Positions 8,744 through 17,117 are shown, numbered from the stretch's first letter. The stretch is 53,529 nt of DNA from Dorea_A sp016295505 (GCF_039832105.1 NZ_JBDOHS010000018.1:1-53529), one strand, 5' to 3'. Made by a program: numbers and translations. Notes: generated by a model not told the origin, from the letters alone.

Positions 8744-8772
8744 TGTAACAAAATCATTACTGTTACATTTTA
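8744..8772 (-). promoter_or_regulatory. Promoter and operator-like dyad of the yerC-type gene
   Basis: On the minus strand TAAAAT (8772-8767) is preceded by TGT, an extended -10. Immediately downstream, over the predicted start site, is a perfect inverted repeat TGTAACA (8744-8750), 10 nt, TGTTACA (8761-8767). It ends 15 nt before the ATG. The geometry fits repressor binding, probably by the gene's own product. Confidence 0.6.
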
Positions 8773-8792
8773 ACACAGTAAATTTGCAAAGT

Positions 8793-9518
8793 CTATAGTT
8801 TTTTGCCATGTTTTACCGAGGCCTTTAATCTTTCCATGGTTACATTGGCAACCAGTTCTTCCGGAAACTCACATTCTTCCAGGGCTTTGTAACAATACTC
8901 ATAACCGGCAACATCCACATCTACATGTGCATCACTTCCGAGAACGATCATTGCTCCCTGCGCCTTACATTCCCGAAGCATTTCCTGACAGTTTTCCCAT
9001 GTGTTTTTTCGAAATCCATCCGGGCGAAGCGAAGAATTATTCACTTCCAGAAGTGTACCTGTTTCTTTTGCCTTTTTCACAAGCAGTTTCATATCCACGG
9101 GAAGTCTGCCGTCATCCGGATGGCCAATGATGTCAATATAATCAGCCTCCATTGCATTCAGATAAGCCTTCGTAATCTTTTCTTTTGTCTTTTCCCCGCT
9201 ATAACAGGGCAGATGAATGCTGGCAATGATTAGATCCAGCTCTCCTGAAAGCCTTGCCGGAAGATCCACCTCTCCCTCTTCGTTCAGAATATTCAGCTCT
9301 GCTCCCATCAGAAGTTCTACTCCGTACCGCTGTCTCGGCACGATATGCAGATTCTGAAAATAATACAGATGGCAGCTTCCCGGCATACCAGGCGCATGCT
9401 CTGTGATCGCCAGCCCTTTCAGTCCTTTCTCAGCCGCTGTCCGCGCCATCTCACAGATCGTACTGTATGCATGACCGCTGACAAGTGTATGTGTATGTGT
9501 GTCAATCTCGATGTTCAT
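8793..9518 (-). CDS. PHP-domain phosphatase, YcdX type
   Basis: 241 residues covering a single PHP domain. The metal-binding motif DTHTHT is at residues 6-11. Further metal ligands follow in AITEHAPG, IIASIHLP, IIGHPDD and VLGSDAHV. The YcdX group is a trinuclear-metal phosphohydrolase of unsettled substrate; the same fold includes histidinol-phosphate phosphatase HisK, so that activity is an alternative. HisC occurs in this window, but 40 kb away, so context does not decide. The gene is upstream of the YerC-type regulator. Confidence 0.85.
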   Translation of the reverse strand: MNIEIDTHTHTLVSGHAYSTICEMARTAAEKGLKGLAITEHAPGMPGSCHLYYFQNLHIVPRQRYGVELLMGAELNILNEEGEVDLPARLSGELDLIIASIHLPCYSGEKTKEKITKAYLNAMEADYIDIIGHPDDGRLPVDMKLLVKKAKETGTLLEVNNSSLRPDGFRKNTWENCQEMLRECKAQGAMIVLGSDAHVDVDVAGYEYCYKALEECEFPEELVANVTMERLKASVKHGKKL

Positions 9519-9625
9519 ATTCTGTCCTTCTTCCTATTCCTGCTCAGTTCTAAACCCACGGAAACATTATACAGTATAAATTCTGCTTTTTCTACACATT
9601 TTATTCCTGAACGGAGGTGATAAGA

Positions 9626-9859
9626 TTGAAAAAAAAGAATTCCGACATCATTGAAGACTTTGATTATCTTTCCAACGCAGCTTCTTCCCAAGACTGTACC
9701 GGACTGATCCCTGCAAACCCGGTCTCTGATGCAGAACTCGAATCCTATGAAGATCTGTATCATTTTCTGCCACCGCGCGGACACGTTTCCACCGTCCATC
9801 CGGGAAACAAATACAGCCAGAAGGCAGATCCTTCAGACCTTTCGCACAAACACCGGTAA
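9626..9859 (+). CDS. Small hypothetical protein, 77 residues
   Basis: The start is most likely TTG at 9626, which sits 6 nt after a strong GGAGGTG (9613-9619). The GTG at 9617 lies inside that ribosome site. The product opens MKKKNSDIIEDFDYLSNAASSQDCTG, has no membrane segment, is acidic in the first half and His/Lys-rich at the end. I do not recognise a family. It is divergent from the PHP gene and 86 nt ahead of the asparaginase gene, with which it may be cotranscribed. Confidence 0.6.
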   Translation: MKKKNSDIIEDFDYLSNAASSQDCTGLIPANPVSDAELESYEDLYHFLPPRGHVSTVHPGNKYSQKADPSDLSHKHR

Positions 9860-9945
9860 TCACGATATTTTTCTTGACATCCACCCTTATCATGGATACT
9901 CTAAATATGGATTATAATTATTGATATGTATGAGAGGTGGAATCC

Positions 9946-10938
9946 ATGAAAAAAATACTAATGATAGCGACCGGAGGCACCATCGCCTCCAAAGAAGGTT
10001 CTCTTGGGCTGACACCGGTTGTAACCGGGGAAGAACTGGCTGCCAGCGTACCGGGAATCAGGAATCTGTGCAGTCTGGAAGTTCTCCAGCTGATGAACAT
10101 CGACAGTACCAATATGCGGCCAAGGCAATGGCTTCAGATCCGTGACTGTATTATGGAGCACTATGACGCATATGATGGATTTGTCATTCTCCATGGTACA
10201 GATACCATGGCATATACAGCTGCCGCACTCTCCTATCTGATTCAGGACAGTATAAAACCCATCGTACTGACAGGTTCTCAAAAGCCGATGGCCAATCCCT
10301 ATACGGACGCCAAGATCAATCTGTACCAGAGCATTCTCTATGCGTCAGACGATGCATCCTGTAATGTCTGCATTGTATTCAACGGAAAAGCTGTGGCAGG
10401 AACCCGCGGCCGCAAGCAGCGCACCCACAGTTTTGATGCATTTGAAAGCATGAATTTTCCGGAACTTGCGGTCATCCGTGACAACCGGATTATCCGATAT
10501 TACTCAGAGACTCTTCCGGCTCCGGAAGATCTTAAGACCTACAGTCAGCTCAATGACCGTGTCTTTGTATTGAAGCTGACGCCTGAAGTCAAGGCTGATA
10601 TTTTTGAACTGCTGAGCAGTCACTATGATGCAATCATTCTGGAAACTTTTGGAATCGGCGGCATACCGGAATACGATGATTCATTCGAGAAAGCAATCTT
10701 TTCCTGGGTAGATTCCGGAAAGACCATTGCCGTCACTACCCAGGTTCCGGAAGAAGGATGCGACCTTGCAGTCTATCAGGTCGGCAAAAAATACAGCGAC
10801 CATCCCGGCATCCTGCAGGCAGGCGATATGACAACCGAATCCATCGTTGCAAAGCTCATGTGGGTACTTGGACAGACCGATCAGCAGGATATTATCGAAC
10901 AGCTTTTCTACAAAGAGATCAATCACGACCGGGTATAG
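9946..10938 (+). CDS. ansA: L-asparaginase, type I (cytoplasmic)
   Basis: 330 residues, hydrolysing L-asparagine to aspartate and ammonia. The first catalytic Thr is in ATGGTIAS near the N-terminus, and the second motif HGTDTMAYTAAALSY lies near residues 82-96. The conserved TGSQKPM follows at about 109-115. There is no signal peptide, which fits a cytosolic type I enzyme. The start is the ATG at 9946 after GAGAGGTGGAATCC; the GTG at 9937 overlaps that ribosome site. The 3' end overlaps the convergent MATE gene by 20 bp, with no terminator between them. Confidence 0.93.
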   Translation: MKKILMIATGGTIASKEGSLGLTPVVTGEELAASVPGIRNLCSLEVLQLMNIDSTNMRPRQWLQIRDCIMEHYDAYDGFVILHGTDTMAYTAAALSYLIQDSIKPIVLTGSQKPMANPYTDAKINLYQSILYASDDASCNVCIVFNGKAVAGTRGRKQRTHSFDAFESMNFPELAVIRDNRIIRYYSETLPAPEDLKTYSQLNDRVFVLKLTPEVKADIFELLSSHYDAIILETFGIGGIPEYDDSFEKAIFSWVDSGKTIAVTTQVPEEGCDLAVYQVGKKYSDHPGILQAGDMTTESIVAKLMWVLGQTDQQDIIEQLFYKEINHDRV

Positions 10939-12373
10939 TCTCCCTGTTCCACTGCCTGTTCAGCTTTTTCTTTTTATAAAAATAGTACGGGATCAAAAAC
11001 AGCGCGGTAGCCGCCCATGCCAGTGGATAACTGATGATGATCGTTGAGATATCCTTATGGATCGGCGTCATAATAAGAATCCACGGCAGACGGACACCAA
11101 TCACTCCGCCTGTAGTAATCAGCATCGGTACCATGACATCTCCGATTCCTCGAAGTGCACCGGTAAATATCTCTACAAATACATAGATAATATAACTTGG
11201 TGTAATGCGAATCAGAATGTATACGCCGATGTTGATTACATTTTCATCCGAAGTAAACATCACAAAAAGAGGTCTTGCAAATATAATCAGAATCAGCAGG
11301 ATCCCTCCGCATATTCCCAGGCTCATTCCCAATGATACACGTACACTCTTATAGACTCTCTGAAGCTTTCCCGCTCCATAATTCTGTCCGGAAAATGTGG
11401 TGACCGCAATTCCAAACGCACCGCTTACCGCCCAGAAGATCAGATCCATCTTTCCAAATGCCGCCCAGGCAGCAGTCGTATCCGTTCCCAGTTCATTCAC
11501 CGCGGTCTGAATGATAATATTCGTCAGTCCATACATACAGGAAAGCATTCCTCCGGGGAGCCCGATGCGAAGCTCCGACCCAAGGGTCGGGCCGTCCAGA
11601 CGTATTGCGCGAAGTTCCAGCCGAAGCGCATCATAATCTCTCATCAGAGAACGAGTCACCAGACAGGCACTGACACTCTGCGACAGAACTGTTGCAAGCG
11701 CTGCTCCCGCAATTCCCATATGAAGCACAACCACAAGAAGAATATCCAGCAGAATGTTGAGCACACAACAGACGATCAGATAATAAAGTGGTTTTTTCGA
11801 ATCTCCGATTGCCCGCATAATTCCAGACCCCATATTATAGATCAATGTAAATATGATCCCCAGAAAATAGATTCGAAGATACAGGATCGAATCATTCATG
11901 ATCTCTGACGGTGTCTTCATCACAGTCAGAAGCCATGGAGTCGCAAACCATCCAAGAAATGCAAGAACAAGACTTACAATTATCGAAAATGCATATGCTG
12001 TATGCAGTGCCCTGTGAAGTTTTTCTGTATTATTCGAGCCAAAAAACTGCGAAATTACAACCGTTGCACCGGAAGCAAGACCCGAAAAGATCATCACTAC
12101 CTGATATGTAAGAACAGCCGATGAACCACCGACACTTGCCAGCGCCTCCTTCCCGATGAATCTTCCGACAATGATTGCATCCGCCGTATTATACAGCTGC
12201 TGAAACAAAGTTCCCACAACGATCGGAAAGAAAAAGATCAGCAATTGCTTCCAGATGATTCCTTCCGTGATCGGATTATTCACATTTATATTTTTTTGTT
12301 CTTCTTTTTTTGCAGCAGTATTCCCCAACATACCACACACATCCCCCAATCTATAGACATCTTCTTTTTCCAT
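10919..12373 (-). CDS. MATE family efflux transporter
   Basis: Up to 484 residues with twelve predicted membrane helices and the MATE signature region PIVVGTLFQQLYNTADAIIVGRFIG near the N-terminus. The family uses proton or sodium gradients to export cationic drugs and other small molecules. Two starts are possible: the ATG at 12373 has a poor ribosome site, while the ATG at 12331 (product MLGNTAAKKEEQK) follows TTGGGGGATG. The leader carries two mini-ORFs in tandem repeats, which could control expression. The substrate is unknown. The gene ends by overlapping the asparaginase gene. Confidence 0.92.
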   Translation of the reverse strand: MEKEDVYRLGDVCGMLGNTAAKKEEQKNINVNNPITEGIIWKQLLIFFFPIVVGTLFQQLYNTADAIIVGRFIGKEALASVGGSSAVLTYQVVMIFSGLASGATVVISQFFGSNNTEKLHRALHTAYAFSIIVSLVLAFLGWFATPWLLTVMKTPSEIMNDSILYLRIYFLGIIFTLIYNMGSGIMRAIGDSKKPLYYLIVCCVLNILLDILLVVVLHMGIAGAALATVLSQSVSACLVTRSLMRDYDALRLELRAIRLDGPTLGSELRIGLPGGMLSCMYGLTNIIIQTAVNELGTDTTAAWAAFGKMDLIFWAVSGAFGIAVTTFSGQNYGAGKLQRVYKSVRVSLGMSLGICGGILLILIIFARPLFVMFTSDENVINIGVYILIRITPSYIIYVFVEIFTGALRGIGDVMVPMLITTGGVIGVRLPWILIMTPIHKDISTIIISYPLAWAATALFLIPYYFYKKKKLNRQWNRETIPGRD

Positions 12374-12386
12374 TGTAACATAGGTC

Positions 12387-12432
12387 TTATTTCTTTTTCA
12401 TCATATTCCTCGTATCTTTTTCACCATATTTC
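12387..12432 (-). promoter_or_regulatory. MATE leader: tandem repeats carrying two coupled mini-ORFs
   Basis: Two 17-bp direct repeats, 15 of 17 identical and 23 bp apart (12432-12416 and 12409-12393), each contain an ATG followed by Val or Met and Lys codons. The first mini-ORF (12427-12401) would encode MVKKIRGI. Its TGA overlaps the ATG of the second (12404-12387, MMKKK) as ATGA. The MATE start at 12373 is 13 nt further on. The arrangement could be a translational attenuator. Confidence 0.4.
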
Positions 12433-12474
12433 TTTCCGGGAATATAATATACCGTTAAGTGTAATACAGATCAA
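12420..12474. promoter_or_regulatory. Divergent promoters of the MATE and lipoprotein genes with overlapping -10s
   Basis: Minus strand: TTGATC (12474-12469), 17 bp, TATATT (12451-12446) drives the MATE gene. Plus strand: TTCACC (12420-12425), 17 bp, TATAAT (12443-12448) drives the substrate-binding protein gene. The two -10 elements share 12446-12448, so polymerase should occupy only one at a time. Confidence 0.5.
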
Positions 12475-12518
12475 AGCTGTCACTCTGGTCTGTACAGAAA
12501 CATATCAAGGAGGACCTT

Positions 12519-13571
12519 ATGAAAAAGAAAATGCTGTCCATACTTCTGACGACCGCTCTGCTGCTGGGAATACTCACTGCCTGCACTTCCACCGATACAG
12601 CAAAAGAAACTTCCGGATCCGGTTCGGAAAAAAAGACTGCCTCTGATTTCTCACAGGAATTAAAAGAGGTGACTTTAAACGAAGTAGCACACTCCATCTT
12701 TTATGCCCCGATGTATGTAGCGATTGAAGAAGGGTACTTTGAAGAAGAAGGAATCGAATTAACACTCGTGACCGGCTTTGGTGCAGATAAGACAATGACT
12801 GCTGTACTTTCCGGAAGCGCAGATATTGGCTTCATGGGCTCCGAAGCGTCCATCTATACCTACAACGAAGGTGCCCGCGACTATGTCGTCAACTTTGCAC
12901 AGTTGACACAGCGCGCCGGAAACTTCCTGGTCGCAAGAGAAGAAATGCCTGATTTTACATGGGAAGACCTGAAAGGAAAATATGTACTGGGAGGGCGGAA
13001 AGGCGGGATGCCTGAAATGGTATTTGAATATATCTTAAAACAGAATGATATTGATCCTTCCACAGATCTTGAGATTGACCAGAGTATTGATTTTGGCTCA
13101 ACTGCCGCTGCATTTTCTGAAGGAAAAGCAGATTTTACCGTTGAATTTGAGCCTGGTGCAACCAACCTGGAAAAAGAAGGAAAAGGCTATGTCGTTGCCT
13201 CTCTTGGAACTGACAGCGGTTATGTTCCATATACCGCGTTTTCTGCCAAAAAAAGCTATATCGAAAATAATCCTGACATCATCCAGGGATTCACCAATGC
13301 AATTCAAAAAGGAATGGATTATGTCCAGACACATACGCCGGAAGAGATCGGAGCCGTCATTGCTCCCCAGTTCAAAGAGACAGATCTTGACACGATCACC
13401 ACAATCATTACCCGATACTACGATCAGGATACCTGGAAAGAGAATCTGATCTTCCGGGAAGAGAGTTTTGATCTTCTGCAGGATATCCTGGAAGAGGCCG
13501 GAGAGCTTACCACACGTGCACCTTATGAAGATCTTGTAACTACAGAATATGCAGAAAAAGCAGCCAGATAA
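12519..13571 (+). CDS. ABC transporter substrate-binding lipoprotein, NMT1/SsuA-like
   Basis: 350 residues. A signal peptide ends in the lipobox LTAC with Cys22 as the lipidated residue, followed by a Ser/Thr/Lys linker. The body has the two-lobed NMT1/SsuA pattern (HSIFYAPMYVAIEEGYFEEEGIELTLVTGFGADKTMTAVLSGSADIGFMG spread over about 53-101). Relatives bind alkanesulfonates, nitrate, or thiamine-pyrimidine precursors. The ATG follows AAGGAGGACCTT. No permease or ATPase gene lies near, so it is an orphan binding protein that must use a distant transporter. The ligand cannot be told from the sequence. Confidence 0.88.
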   Translation: MKKKMLSILLTTALLLGILTACTSTDTAKETSGSGSEKKTASDFSQELKEVTLNEVAHSIFYAPMYVAIEEGYFEEEGIELTLVTGFGADKTMTAVLSGSADIGFMGSEASIYTYNEGARDYVVNFAQLTQRAGNFLVAREEMPDFTWEDLKGKYVLGGRKGGMPEMVFEYILKQNDIDPSTDLEIDQSIDFGSTAAAFSEGKADFTVEFEPGATNLEKEGKGYVVASLGTDSGYVPYTAFSAKKSYIENNPDIIQGFTNAIQKGMDYVQTHTPEEIGAVIAPQFKETDLDTITTIITRYYDQDTWKENLIFREESFDLLQDILEEAGELTTRAPYEDLVTTEYAEKAAR

Positions 13572-13581
13572 TTCTCCAAAG

Positions 13582-13728
13582 AAGGGATTGTTGCAAAATA
13601 CCTTTGTATCATTTTGATATTATGCAATTTTCACAAGAAAAGCTGAGGTAAGCGACTCAGCGTCGAAGCGTTCTTGTAAAAATTGCATATAACAGAATGA
13701 AAACAAAAGATTTGTAACAATCCCTTTT
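13582..13728. repeat. 147-bp imperfect foldback element (GGATTGTTGC ends), bidirectional terminator
   Basis: The outer arms AAGGGATTGTTGCAAA and TTTGTAACAATCCCTT differ at one position. Complementarity continues inward with small gaps to TATGCAATTTTcACAAGAA and its partner, and the centre is GCTGAG, 8 nt, CTCAGC (around 13642-13661). The outer stem matches the terminator family at 3372, 21621 and 29486. It lies between convergent genes and touches the CarD stop codon. Confidence 0.75.
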
Positions 13729-14227
13729 ATGAATCCAACTGCCTGATAATATAATTTTTCACTTCATCTTTCGGTATATCCAGAGCTGTCGCCAGCTCGC
13801 CATACAGAAAACGTTCTGCCATACTCAGATATTTTTCATCAATATTAATTGACTTTTTCCCTGATGACAGTCTCTTTAGCTTTCGCTGGTATGATGTTTT
13901 TATGATTGCGACCCACTCTCTGCATTGATTTTTCATCAACGCCTCCCGGTACAGCTCTTCTCTTTTTTTCTCATTTTCAACCCACAAGGTATCAATACCG
14001 GGCATTTCATCGATCAGCTTCCGGGCTTCTTCACCTGTCAGCACTGCCCGAACCTGCCGTCTCACATTGTCTACCGGTGTATATAATGTTCCTCCCACAT
14101 CATACAACGGTCGTAAAGTATAATACTCTTTTCCCTTATCTGAACAGCTCATATTAAGCGGTCCAATATTCATTACCTCACAGACACCTTCTTTATAATG
14201 CGCAACATAATCACCTATCTTGAACAT
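13727..14227 (-). CDS. CarD family transcriptional regulator
   Basis: 166 residues. Residues 1-65 form the CarD/TRCF RNA-polymerase-interacting domain (FKIGDYVAHYKEGVCEVMNIG, then YYTLRPLYD and TLYTPVDN). The rest is the helical DNA-binding part. CarD proteins bind the polymerase beta subunit and stabilise open promoter complexes. The length is typical. The ATG at 14227 follows CAGGAGGTAAAT. It appears monocistronic between two unrelated minus-strand or convergent genes. Its stop codon lies within the edge of the 147-bp foldback. Confidence 0.92.
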   Translation of the reverse strand: MFKIGDYVAHYKEGVCEVMNIGPLNMSCSDKGKEYYTLRPLYDVGGTLYTPVDNVRRQVRAVLTGEEARKLIDEMPGIDTLWVENEKKREELYREALMKNQCREWVAIIKTSYQRKLKRLSSGKKSINIDEKYLSMAERFLYGELATALDIPKDEVKNYIIRQLDS

Positions 14228-14270
14228 ATTTACCTCCTGTCTGTTCCTCGTTTTCCCAGTCAGTCAATCC

Positions 14271-14290
14271 GATCTCTTTTTTCAGAGATC
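14271..14290. repeat. Inverted repeat in the acyltransferase/CarD gap
   Basis: GATCTCT (14271-14277) and AGAGATC (14284-14290) form a 7-bp stem with a 6-nt loop. It lies 70 bp past the acyltransferase stop and 45 bp before the CarD start. There is no clear T-run on the minus strand, so its role as a terminator is uncertain. Confidence 0.35.
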
Positions 14291-14358
14291 AGACAACCTA
14301 ACAACCTACATATTTCATTATATCACGCTGATTTTTTTGATGTAAGGAAAATTTATAC

Positions 14359-16179
14359 CTATATATGAAATTTTTTATACATTTCTTCATGAAACTCTTT
14401 TTTTCTGAATATAATCAACCCAGTCAGAAATAAAAGGCTGCATCCCACACAGATAACGGCTGGCGTCCGAAAGGTAATGACCTGAAATGCCAGAAGTACA
14501 AAAGGAACCAATATAGAATATACCGATGCCATCACATAATATATCATGTACTCTCTCGGCGAATGTGAATAGATTCTGGATATGATGAGCATGGAGAACT
14601 GTATTAATATGCAGATACTCGGGACTGCAAAATCAACAGACCATCCCCTCCATCCGGTCGCCCTGTCCCAGAGGATACAGCCAACCGTGACGATCAAAAG
14701 CTGCCAGGTTGCATTTTTCAGAAGATTATAACGCTTCAGATATCCTACCGCCATCGTAATCCACATACTGAGACTTCCCGCTGCCACAAATCTTGACCAG
14801 TATCTTCCGGGTGACAGGATCACATTTGCCATAATACTGATGATGACTGCCGCGATACAGCAATAAGAAAATATCTGAAAAAACTTTCGGCCTTCATAAT
14901 TCGGCCTCACTTTTTCCGGGAATTCCGGTTCAGTCATATGTACAGCAATTCCCAGATCTTCCAGAATCCGGTAGAAATTACGCTGTATGTTAGAACTGTC
15001 ATAGCGCGAGGTAAAGCCAAACGACAGAACATCCCCGAACGAACATACACACAGTTCCGTGCGATTAGTACTGGTATACACTCCAAACCGTTCAATATAC
15101 GGAGTATACGCATCAGGCATCTTCACCGCACCCATATTGGAAAGAACTGCTGTCACTTCTTTTTCTGCCATTTTGGCCCCGGCACGGATACACCGGTTTT
15201 TCAATTCCAGAGGAGCCCATTTCAGAATCTTATGTTTTTCATAGGCAATCAGCTCATTCATACGTCCAGCCATATTCTCTTTTGACAGATTCTCTTTAAA
15301 ATATTCTCTGACCGTATTCAATACATCCTCAAATGAGTCCTGTTTTGTACCAAACTGATATCCCGGCTCGATATAACTGAAAAAATTCAGCATAGAATCT
15401 GATGGAAAGATTTTTCTCAGATTGACCGGAACCATCAATATGACCGGCCTTTTTTCCTGAATTCTGCTCATTTCTTCATGTATCGCACTGATAAACGCTG
15501 CCGTAAGAAGGACGGACACGGATACCCCTTTTTCCCGCGAAACATCAAGAAGTTCTTTTACCGACACATGGCTTTCCTTCACCTGCAGAGGCTCATACTC
15601 TCCCCTTCTCTTTCTTATCTGATATGCATGATTTTTCTTTTTCTTTCGTCTCTGGAGATCCGGATTATAATACCTGCTGAAGCTGTCATCTTCCTGATCT
15701 TTGACCGTCAGGTACGCATCTGTAAGTTCTGCCTTTTCCAGCCCCTCCTCTTTATGAATCAGATACAGATAATTTTTTACCAGTTCCCGCAGAAACTCTG
15801 TTGCACCGGTCCCATCCGTCAATGCGTGAAACACTTCAAAATTAATCCGCTTTTCATAATATGTCACTTCAAAAAGCAGGGTTTTCTTATCACGCACATA
15901 CAGACAGCTGCACGGCTCCTTATATTCTTCCCGTACGACCGGTCTTAATTCACTTTTCTCCAGATAATGCCAGAACAGCCCTTTGCGCATTACAGACAAA
16001 AAAACCGGATACTTCTCAATCGTCTGATTCAGCGCCTCCTGAAGGACTTTTCCATCCACTTTCTCTTTTAGTACGCAATAAAATCGAAAAACACGTGTAT
16101 CTTTTGGGCTGCTGGCTGCTGAAAACAGCTTTGCCGCATTATCCAGGCTTCGCCAGTACGCCCGTCTCTGTTGAAACAA
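14359..16179 (-). CDS. Alcohol-acyltransferase-like (condensation-fold) enzyme fused to a membrane domain (DUF6320-like)
   Basis: 606 residues. The N-terminal 400 or so have the chloramphenicol-acetyltransferase/condensation fold, with the active motif as HALTDG (H118 to G123) in place of HHxxxDG; the second His needed for catalysis is kept. From about 425 to 595 there are about six predicted membrane helices, resembling the DUF6320 tail. An acyl transfer on a lipid or alcohol acceptor at the membrane is likely, but the substrate is unknown. The start is TTG at 16179, after GGGGAGGAC. It is 4 nt past the esterase stop, so the two are translationally coupled. Confidence 0.8.
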   Translation of the reverse strand: MFQQRRAYWRSLDNAAKLFSAASSPKDTRVFRFYCVLKEKVDGKVLQEALNQTIEKYPVFLSVMRKGLFWHYLEKSELRPVVREEYKEPCSCLYVRDKKTLLFEVTYYEKRINFEVFHALTDGTGATEFLRELVKNYLYLIHKEEGLEKAELTDAYLTVKDQEDDSFSRYYNPDLQRRKKKKNHAYQIRKRRGEYEPLQVKESHVSVKELLDVSREKGVSVSVLLTAAFISAIHEEMSRIQEKRPVILMVPVNLRKIFPSDSMLNFFSYIEPGYQFGTKQDSFEDVLNTVREYFKENLSKENMAGRMNELIAYEKHKILKWAPLELKNRCIRAGAKMAEKEVTAVLSNMGAVKMPDAYTPYIERFGVYTSTNRTELCVCSFGDVLSFGFTSRYDSSNIQRNFYRILEDLGIAVHMTEPEFPEKVRPNYEGRKFFQIFSYCCIAAVIISIMANVILSPGRYWSRFVAAGSLSMWITMAVGYLKRYNLLKNATWQLLIVTVGCILWDRATGWRGWSVDFAVPSICILIQFSMLIISRIYSHSPREYMIYYVMASVYSILVPFVLLAFQVITFRTPAVICVGCSLLFLTGLIIFRKKEFHEEMYKKFHI

Positions 16180-16183
16180 TGTT

Positions 16184-17101
16184 TTAGTCCTCCCCTAAAA
16201 ACTGATTGATGATCTGAAAGCTTTCTTTTACATGATAATAACGGATTCCCAATGCAAAATATCCGTGAAGAGCGTCCGGAATCCGATGGATCTCCACATC
16301 ATTTCCTGCTTCTTTCAGCCTTCTTCCGTATTCCTCCCCTTCGTCTCTGAGTGGATCATATTCTGCGGTCAGAATCAGTGTTCTCGGCTGGTTCCTGTAA
16401 TCTGTCTCTAACAAAGGCGCAAAATATTTATTTTCTTTATCCCCTTCATCCGAAGCATAGAAATTGAGATAATCCCGCATTTTTCCAGCTGTAAGAAGAT
16501 AATCACTCCCACACTTCTTTACCGACTCATACGGAGAATTCTCACTGTAATCGTTGTTTAGCGCAGGATAGATCAATATCTGACGCTGTGGGAAAAAATC
16601 TCCCTTATCCCTTGCCATCAATGATACCGCCGCCGCCAGATTCCCTCCGGCACTGTCTCCGATCAATGTAATCTTATCCGGATCCATATTCAGGAGAAAA
16701 TGATTCCTGTAGATTTCTTTTGCCGCAACATAGCAATCATTCAGCCCCGTTGGAAATGGATGCTCCGGAGCCAGCCTGTAACCAACAGACACCACTATAT
16801 GATTGGTTGCTGCTGCCATTCTCGCACAGATACGTTCATAATTATCTATGCTTTCCGTAACCCATCCGCCTCCGTGAAAGAACAACAGTACCGGAAGCTT
16901 TCCGGACACGGCTTCATCCGGGAGATAAAGGCGTACCGGCACCTCATAATCTCCATTGTATATCTTGTAATCGATCGTTTTATGAAAGATCTTCAGTGGG
17001 TCAATGGCCTTGAGATTCGCCAGGTGTCTGGATGCTTCCACTTCGATTCCGTCAAAAGAAAGCGCCTTCAATACCTTCCGCATTGATTTATTAATTGCCA
17101 T
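16184..17101 (-). CDS. Alpha/beta hydrolase, hormone-sensitive-lipase-type esterase
   Basis: 305 residues from the ATG at 17101, after GGCAGGAGAGTGAT; the longer reading from 17218 overlaps the upstream gene. The oxyanion motif HGGGW is at 76-80 and the nucleophile elbow GDSAGG has Ser150. Asp249 (EYDPLRDEG) and His279 (ALHGYF) complete the triad. This is the HSL/Aes family of carboxylesterases, usually acting on short acyl esters. It lies 16 nt after the DUF975 gene and 4 nt before the acyltransferase, suggesting the pair adds and removes an acyl group on a shared target (inference). Confidence 0.9.
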   Translation of the reverse strand: MAINKSMRKVLKALSFDGIEVEASRHLANLKAIDPLKIFHKTIDYKIYNGDYEVPVRLYLPDEAVSGKLPVLLFFHGGGWVTESIDNYERICARMAAATNHIVVSVGYRLAPEHPFPTGLNDCYVAAKEIYRNHFLLNMDPDKITLIGDSAGGNLAAAVSLMARDKGDFFPQRQILIYPALNNDYSENSPYESVKKCGSDYLLTAGKMRDYLNFYASDEGDKENKYFAPLLETDYRNQPRTLILTAEYDPLRDEGEEYGRRLKEAGNDVEIHRIPDALHGYFALGIRYYHVKESFQIINQFLGED

Positions 17102-17117
17102 ATCACTCTCCTGCCAT

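Noticed and set aside
8793..9518. PHP gene as HisK or as part of DNA polymerase X
   Set aside because: The protein is only the PHP domain (241 residues) without a polymerase part, and no histidine genes are near; YcdX is the closer pattern, though HisK activity is not excluded.
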